Source: Apostichopus japonicus
Lineage: Eukaryota; Echinodermata; Holothuroidea; Aspidochirotida; Stichopodidae
Assembly (NCBI RefSeq): GCF_037975245.1
Contig: NC_092580.1
Coordinates: 23,393,001-23,457,000 of the forward strand
Direction of reading: 5' to 3'
DNA length: 64,000 nt
Position 1 is the first letter of the stretch. Each line of letters begins with the position of its first letter. The notes beneath the pieces are model-generated. The model ran no database searches. It had not been told where the DNA came from and was given only the letters and a program-made list of their open reading frames with translations. Made by a program: the position numbers and the translations under genes. This document shows positions 59,936 through 64,000 of this stretch, piece by piece.

Positions 59936-60244
59936 GACAGGATGAGATCCGTCCTTGACTCTAGTCTATTGGGAGGGGGAAGGGGGAGGGTGGGGGCGGA
60001 GATTCAAATTGCTGGTATGGATTCCCAATCTACATTACAAATTAAACATGGAGGACAGGATGAGATCCTTCCTTGACTCCAGTCTATCGGGAGGGGGGAG
60101 GGGGATTCAAATTGCTGGTATGGATTCCCCATCTACATTACAAATTAAACATGGAGGACAGGATGAGATCCTTTCTTGACTCTAGTCTATCGGGAGGGGG
60201 GGTGGGGGGATTCAAAATTGCTGGTATGGATTTCTCGATCTACA
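59936..60244. repeat. Three-copy tandem repeat of 103-119 bp with G-rich core
   Basis: Units start GACAGGATGAGATCC at 59937, 60056 and 60159. Each runs through CTTGACTC.AGTCTAT.GGG, a variable G-rich block, ATTCAAATTGCTGGTATGGA and ATCTACATTACAAATT. Unit length differences come from the G-rich block. The frames at 59955-60354 are products of the repeat. Confidence 0.92.
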
Positions 60245-60654
60245 TTACAAATTTAAAACTGAGCCCTGGAATGCGGCACCGTCCCCAGGATGTTTACAGG
60301 TCCTTCACATGTAATCATGTAATGTATATTAAGAAAATCATAAATTGTAATTAGAAACTTAAAATACGGTACTATGCAGCTTTGTTAGTAAAATAAGCTG
60401 TAATATGATCCATTGATTGGCGTCGCATCATATTCACATTGATGGTCCGTTACAAATTTAACACCGAGCCAGGGATTGCCACAACGTCGCCAGGATGTTT
60501 ACAGGTCCTTCACATGTAATCATGTAATGTATATTAAGAAAATTATTATTGTAATTAGAAACTTAAAATATGGTACTATGCAGCTTTGTTATTAAAATAA
60601 GCTGTAATATGATCCATTGATTGGTGCCACATCATATGTTCACATTGATGGTCG
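60245..60654. repeat. 205-bp tandem duplication
   Basis: Copy 1 is 60245-60449 and copy 2 is 60450-60654. Both contain CCAGGATGTTTACAGGTCC, TTCACATGTAATCATGTAAT, TACTATGCAGCTTTGTTA and GATCCATTGATTGG. The start (TTACAAATTTAA) also resembles the end of the preceding three-copy unit, so the two arrays share an edge and probably arose by linked duplications. Confidence 0.93.
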
Positions 60655-61160
60655 GGAAGATGAGGACTCAGGAGGAAATCTTTCAGCATATTGTTTGTGG
60701 AATCATTCCTTCTTTAGGTGTTCAAGATTAAAAGTGGGGTTGGTTTTAGCGTGTAGCTGTAATACAAGGCACTGGTGGTGGCACAGTGGACTGGTTGTTA
60801 TTACCAGGGCTGTGTTCGTAAGTGTCATATTTTCTCAGCCAATTTTTGGTTTATGATGTTTGGATTGGAAAATGAAACACTAATAGAAACTAGAAGTCAG
60901 CTAAGTCAATCCAAACAAGTATGCCATGCATGGAATGAGCACAGCAGCCTGTCAAAATATGACAAGCCGCCCCCCCCACATTACAAAAGAGTGTGCGTCA
61001 CCCTTATTGTATCTCTTGGCTTCTGTTCTTTAATGTAATTTATGTATGATGGTTATGTTGTCATTACTGGCGGGAATTTCTAGCGGTGCTTAAAATACAT
61101 TTACAGCATTGTGACCAATGCAGGATCCTGAGTCCCGCGACACAAATGTGTTTTTTCCAG
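60655..61160. other. Non-coding stretch
   Basis: Frames at 60617-60856 and 60775-61038 have no recognised domain. C run at 60970-60977. Confidence 0.45.
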
Positions 61161-61227
61161 GGACGCAAAATCTTCAGATTGCTTGGGACCGGCCGCAAAC
61201 TGTTCTTTGTTGAGATACAAATCCCAA
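61161..61227 (+). CDS. Candidate internal exon, unknown product
   Basis: The acceptor TGTGTTTTTTCCAG precedes 22 codons (GRKIFRLLGTGRKLFFVEIQ, IP) plus one base and a CCCAA|GTAAAC donor. Codons such as CGC AAA ATC TTC and ACC GGC CGC AAA CTG TTC stand out from the AT-rich background. The outgoing one-base phase fits the two-base start at 63609. The opposite strand is also open here across 99 codons, so strand is not certain. Confidence 0.33.
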
Positions 61228-63608
61228 GTAAACACACTCACAACTACTGCAGGCCTATGAGAATACTTGAATATACATCTTTGAATGAACATCTTTCTTT
61301 CTTTTAGAAAACAAAACACGAATTCTTTCTCAAGAACCAAAATTTCTACAGATGATTGAATATGTTTGAAAACAAATAAATCAGAACAATCAACCAGCAA
61401 AGTACAGAGTTAACAACATTTCACTACAGAGATTTTGATGCTAAAAATAGTCAATGCCTACTAACTATCCCTGATCTGATTTTCTAATAGTCTCTTAAAC
61501 TCATTGTCTGGAAACATTCTTACATCTGTAGTGCTCAATGAATACAAAGTTTGTTGTCTCACAACAATTACTTGTAACCATACTTTCCCCTGTGTAGAGA
61601 GAGATAAGGAAGTTTGTGCTATAGGCTATCATATGTGTGCACTCAAATCTCATAACATTAGGCCTTGTTGACAACACATTTTGACCAAAATTGATCATGG
61701 TAGGGAAAATGTAGTTGAATTGTTTCTAAGAATACCAGTAAGAGTTGAATCATTGTTTTGGTCACAAAATGTTACCAGTTGAGACAATTTTTGAATTTTG
61801 TGGGAAGCTAACATCCACTCTGATACTGAAAAGGATTTTTCATCTCACAGTATGTTTGTTCTCTCTGCATTGAGAGTTGCTATGTGCTAAAGTAAAATTA
61901 CAGTAGCCTAGAATCATACTATTGTACTTAAGAAATAAAGCACTTCATCAGAACCTGATCAAAACATTCACTTAATTATTTCACAAGTAATGATCATTTA
62001 GGCTTTTAAATGTTAAATTCAAGCTCTAAGTTAATTAAAGATGACAGTTCATGCTTATAAGTATACAGACAAGATATCATTGGAAATTTGCTACAAAATC
62101 TAGGGAAATAATTTTTCTGATCAATCAGTTTTCAGATGGTGTTGCAACATTATTTTTGTATGTTGTTTTCACTAAAAAATCACAGAGATAACACCTCTTT
62201 AAACAAAAGAATACAAGAAAAGGCATAGTGCCCAATTGACAAACAACCAGAATTAAATCAATATAAAAAAGAGATTTGAACCAACTTGACTATTCCTGTA
62301 TCTCTCATCAGATTATACTCATCTGTGTCCAATAACTTCTATACACTATATAGCAGTTACGTACAGTACATAGTGACAGCACAGTATATATGCATCATGG
62401 AGCAATATTTCATCGCTAACTAACAAATTAACATGTCTCTAGACCACCTCCATTGAACTTCTGCAGTAAAATACTTCAATTAGTATTATTGACAGTCTCA
62501 GAGGGAGGCTGGAGGAAAGGGCAATTGGTCTGTGATATATCCCACAAATATTTTATATGAGTCAAAATGATTTTAATGTATTTTCAGATTCCTTTTCTAG
62601 GAATTGATCATCCATAAGTGGGTATTTATTGATTTCCATCCAGGGTGCAGATTGGTAACGAGTTTTCTATTGACTAGGGCAGTGTCTTCAAAATTGACAT
62701 ATTAATAGCCCGGCATCCCTGGTTAACATCATTGCGTTTAATGCATTCGTTATTGGTTATGTGACATGTTTATAACGATGTATATATGGCTGTCTGATTA
62801 AGAGTGATCAAGTAAAACTAAGTAAAACCGCTTTTGCAGGTCCCGTCCAATCTTTCAAAGAACATACATTTTTAAAGGGCAATTCTCCAGAATTGTCTGG
62901 TAAGACAAAAAGATTGTACTTAATCAAATATTGCACTTTGAACCATCTGTTAGCTCCAATAGGCACCAACTAAACTATATTCTTGGATCTGTTTTTGAAG
63001 TTAAATAAGTTTGAGAGAGTTGTCTTCTGAGTGAAAATTGAGTGGTCTGGAATATATTTTGATGCTAACAGCCAGATCTTTCATTGAAGGCTATGTGACA
63101 GAGATACAACAGAAAAATGCAAATAATGTAGATAAACAGGTAAAATTGTTAATGTAAAAGTCTTTGTTTGTGTGTACACAAGGGGAAGCACACAAAGAGT
63201 CATGGGTACTGTTCATTCTGTGTTTCATCATGCATTGTCTCCCCATATCACACAGTAAAGTACTTTCTGCAGCATTGCTAGCGGTTTTTTATCAACTTTT
63301 ACACAGTGACTATAGTGCCTGTTTGAATCCACCACCACCCTCATAATATTACCACGGTACAATATTAAGAGTGTTAAATTAATCAGCTTTAATATTAATT
63401 AGTACTAGATACAGATAATGCAGCATGTTGCAATGCAATATTTCCACTCATCAGTGTACACTGAATAGGTCCACTATGGACTTCAACATGTCATCATCTT
63501 TATACAAAAACATAACAAATCAAGACAGATATTAACAAATTTTAACTGACACCGAAACCTCTCAATTTATTTTTCTTTTCTTTTCACCATTTCTTGTCTT
63601 TTGAACAG
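61228..63608. other. Non-coding stretch, possible intron
   Basis: AT-rich sequence with no recognised repeat. If the flanking exon candidates are joined, this would be a 2.4-kb GT-AG intron (GTAAAC to TTGAACAG). Confidence 0.4.
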
Positions 63609-63665
63609 ATTCATACCATTTCCAGTCTTTGGCTCAAAGAAGTGGATTCGGACTTGAGATAACAG
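63609..63665 (+). CDS. Candidate 57-bp internal exon
   Basis: A long pyrimidine tract (TTTTCTTTTCTTTTCACC, then TTCTTGTCTTTTGAACAG) ends at 63608, and ACAG|GTATGG follows at 63665. The only open frame is two bases, then SYHFQSLAQRSGFGLEIT, then one base. The SGFGLEITG string resembles the carboxylate-binding GFGFxIxGG loop of PDZ domains, and introns often fall next to it; this is an inference from ten residues. It is among the best-supported exon candidates in the window. Confidence 0.42.
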
Positions 63666-64000
63666 GTATGGTCATACAATTATCTTTAATAACTAATCAG
63701 GAATGAGCCACCATTACAACCCTTCCACCACCTCCCACTGCTATTACCGCCTCCTTTACCCTTCCCTGCCCTCCCCCTCCCTCCCCTGGCCACTTCCCAT
63801 GGCAATACTTACAGGTTAAGAAGTTTCCACCAAGTTACTATAAACCATGCTCAACAAGCTGCCTTAATACCTACAGTATAAGTGCTGCTGTTCAATCCCC
63901 TGAAGAACACTCAATCAATATACAAAGAACCACTCTATTTGGTGATATGAGAACAGTATCCATCTCTCTATCTAGATCTGCAATTATTTTATCACCAAAT
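63666..64000. other. Right edge, C-rich non-coding sequence
   Basis: Pyrimidine-rich CCACCACC and CCCTCCCTCC tracts near 63720-63790. No gene recognised before the edge. Confidence 0.5.

Noticed and set aside
61101-61400. 99-codon minus-strand ORF with FTWDLYLNKEQFAAGPK, faintly like the start of an MBT repeat (F-W-x-x-Y-L...A-A-P)
   Set aside because: Only a short motif fits, the following GMKLEA-type segment is missing, and the plus strand has a better splice-bounded reading.

Overview
This window reads as non-coding nuclear DNA from an animal. It is AT-rich, has no dense array of long ORFs, and carries many microsatellites, minisatellites, homopolymer G/C runs and degenerate transposable elements. 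The reading frames that exist are short and mostly arise from simple repeats. A 366-bp element present twice (5919-6284 and 7674-8039) resembles, from memory, an interspersed repeat common in sea cucumber sequences. I therefore favour an echinoderm, most likely a holothurian, but that identification is a recollection and not proof. No complete protein-coding gene, rRNA or tRNA could be recognised.

Layout. 1-9.2 kb: sparse sequence with a fold-back repeat (3289-3664), the 366-bp MITE pair and two oppositely oriented retrotransposon 3' tails (8818-9156). 10.0-10.8 kb: a striking giant palindrome made of two inverted arms of about 15-bp GGACCC/T-tract repeats, capped by inverted arrays of a 16-bp repeat. 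11-28 kb: dispersed repeat pairs (15056-15406 with 27962-28314), fold-back elements (16245-16757 and 27650-27910), a Gly/Arg-type trinucleotide-rich minisatellite (23319-23735) and a 20-bp minisatellite of about 30 units (25980-26592). 28-46 kb: minisatellites, two degenerate non-LTR retrotransposon reverse-transcriptase C-termini on the minus strand (30332-30845 and 39862-40330) and a probable third LINE tail (45976-46200). 50-64 kb: a dispersed repeat paired with an inverted copy at 45 kb, a textbook non-autonomous hAT-like element with 8-bp target duplication (56131-56816), and nested tandem duplications (59936-60654).

Possible genes are seen only as isolated exon candidates defined by splice signals plus an open frame. 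The best are on the plus strand: 63609-63665 with the phase-compatible 61161-61227 near the right edge, 37651-37697, a possible terminal coding exon with downstream AATAAA signals at 29559-29606, a possible first exon behind a TATA box at 41782-41868, and a coding-like frame at 52749-53018. An 18-bp micro-exon candidate lies on the minus strand at 34860-34877. The picture is consistent with one or more very long introns or intergenic spacers in a repeat-rich genome. RNA evidence would decide which exon candidates are real, since short open frames between splice-like signals are expected by chance in 64 kb.
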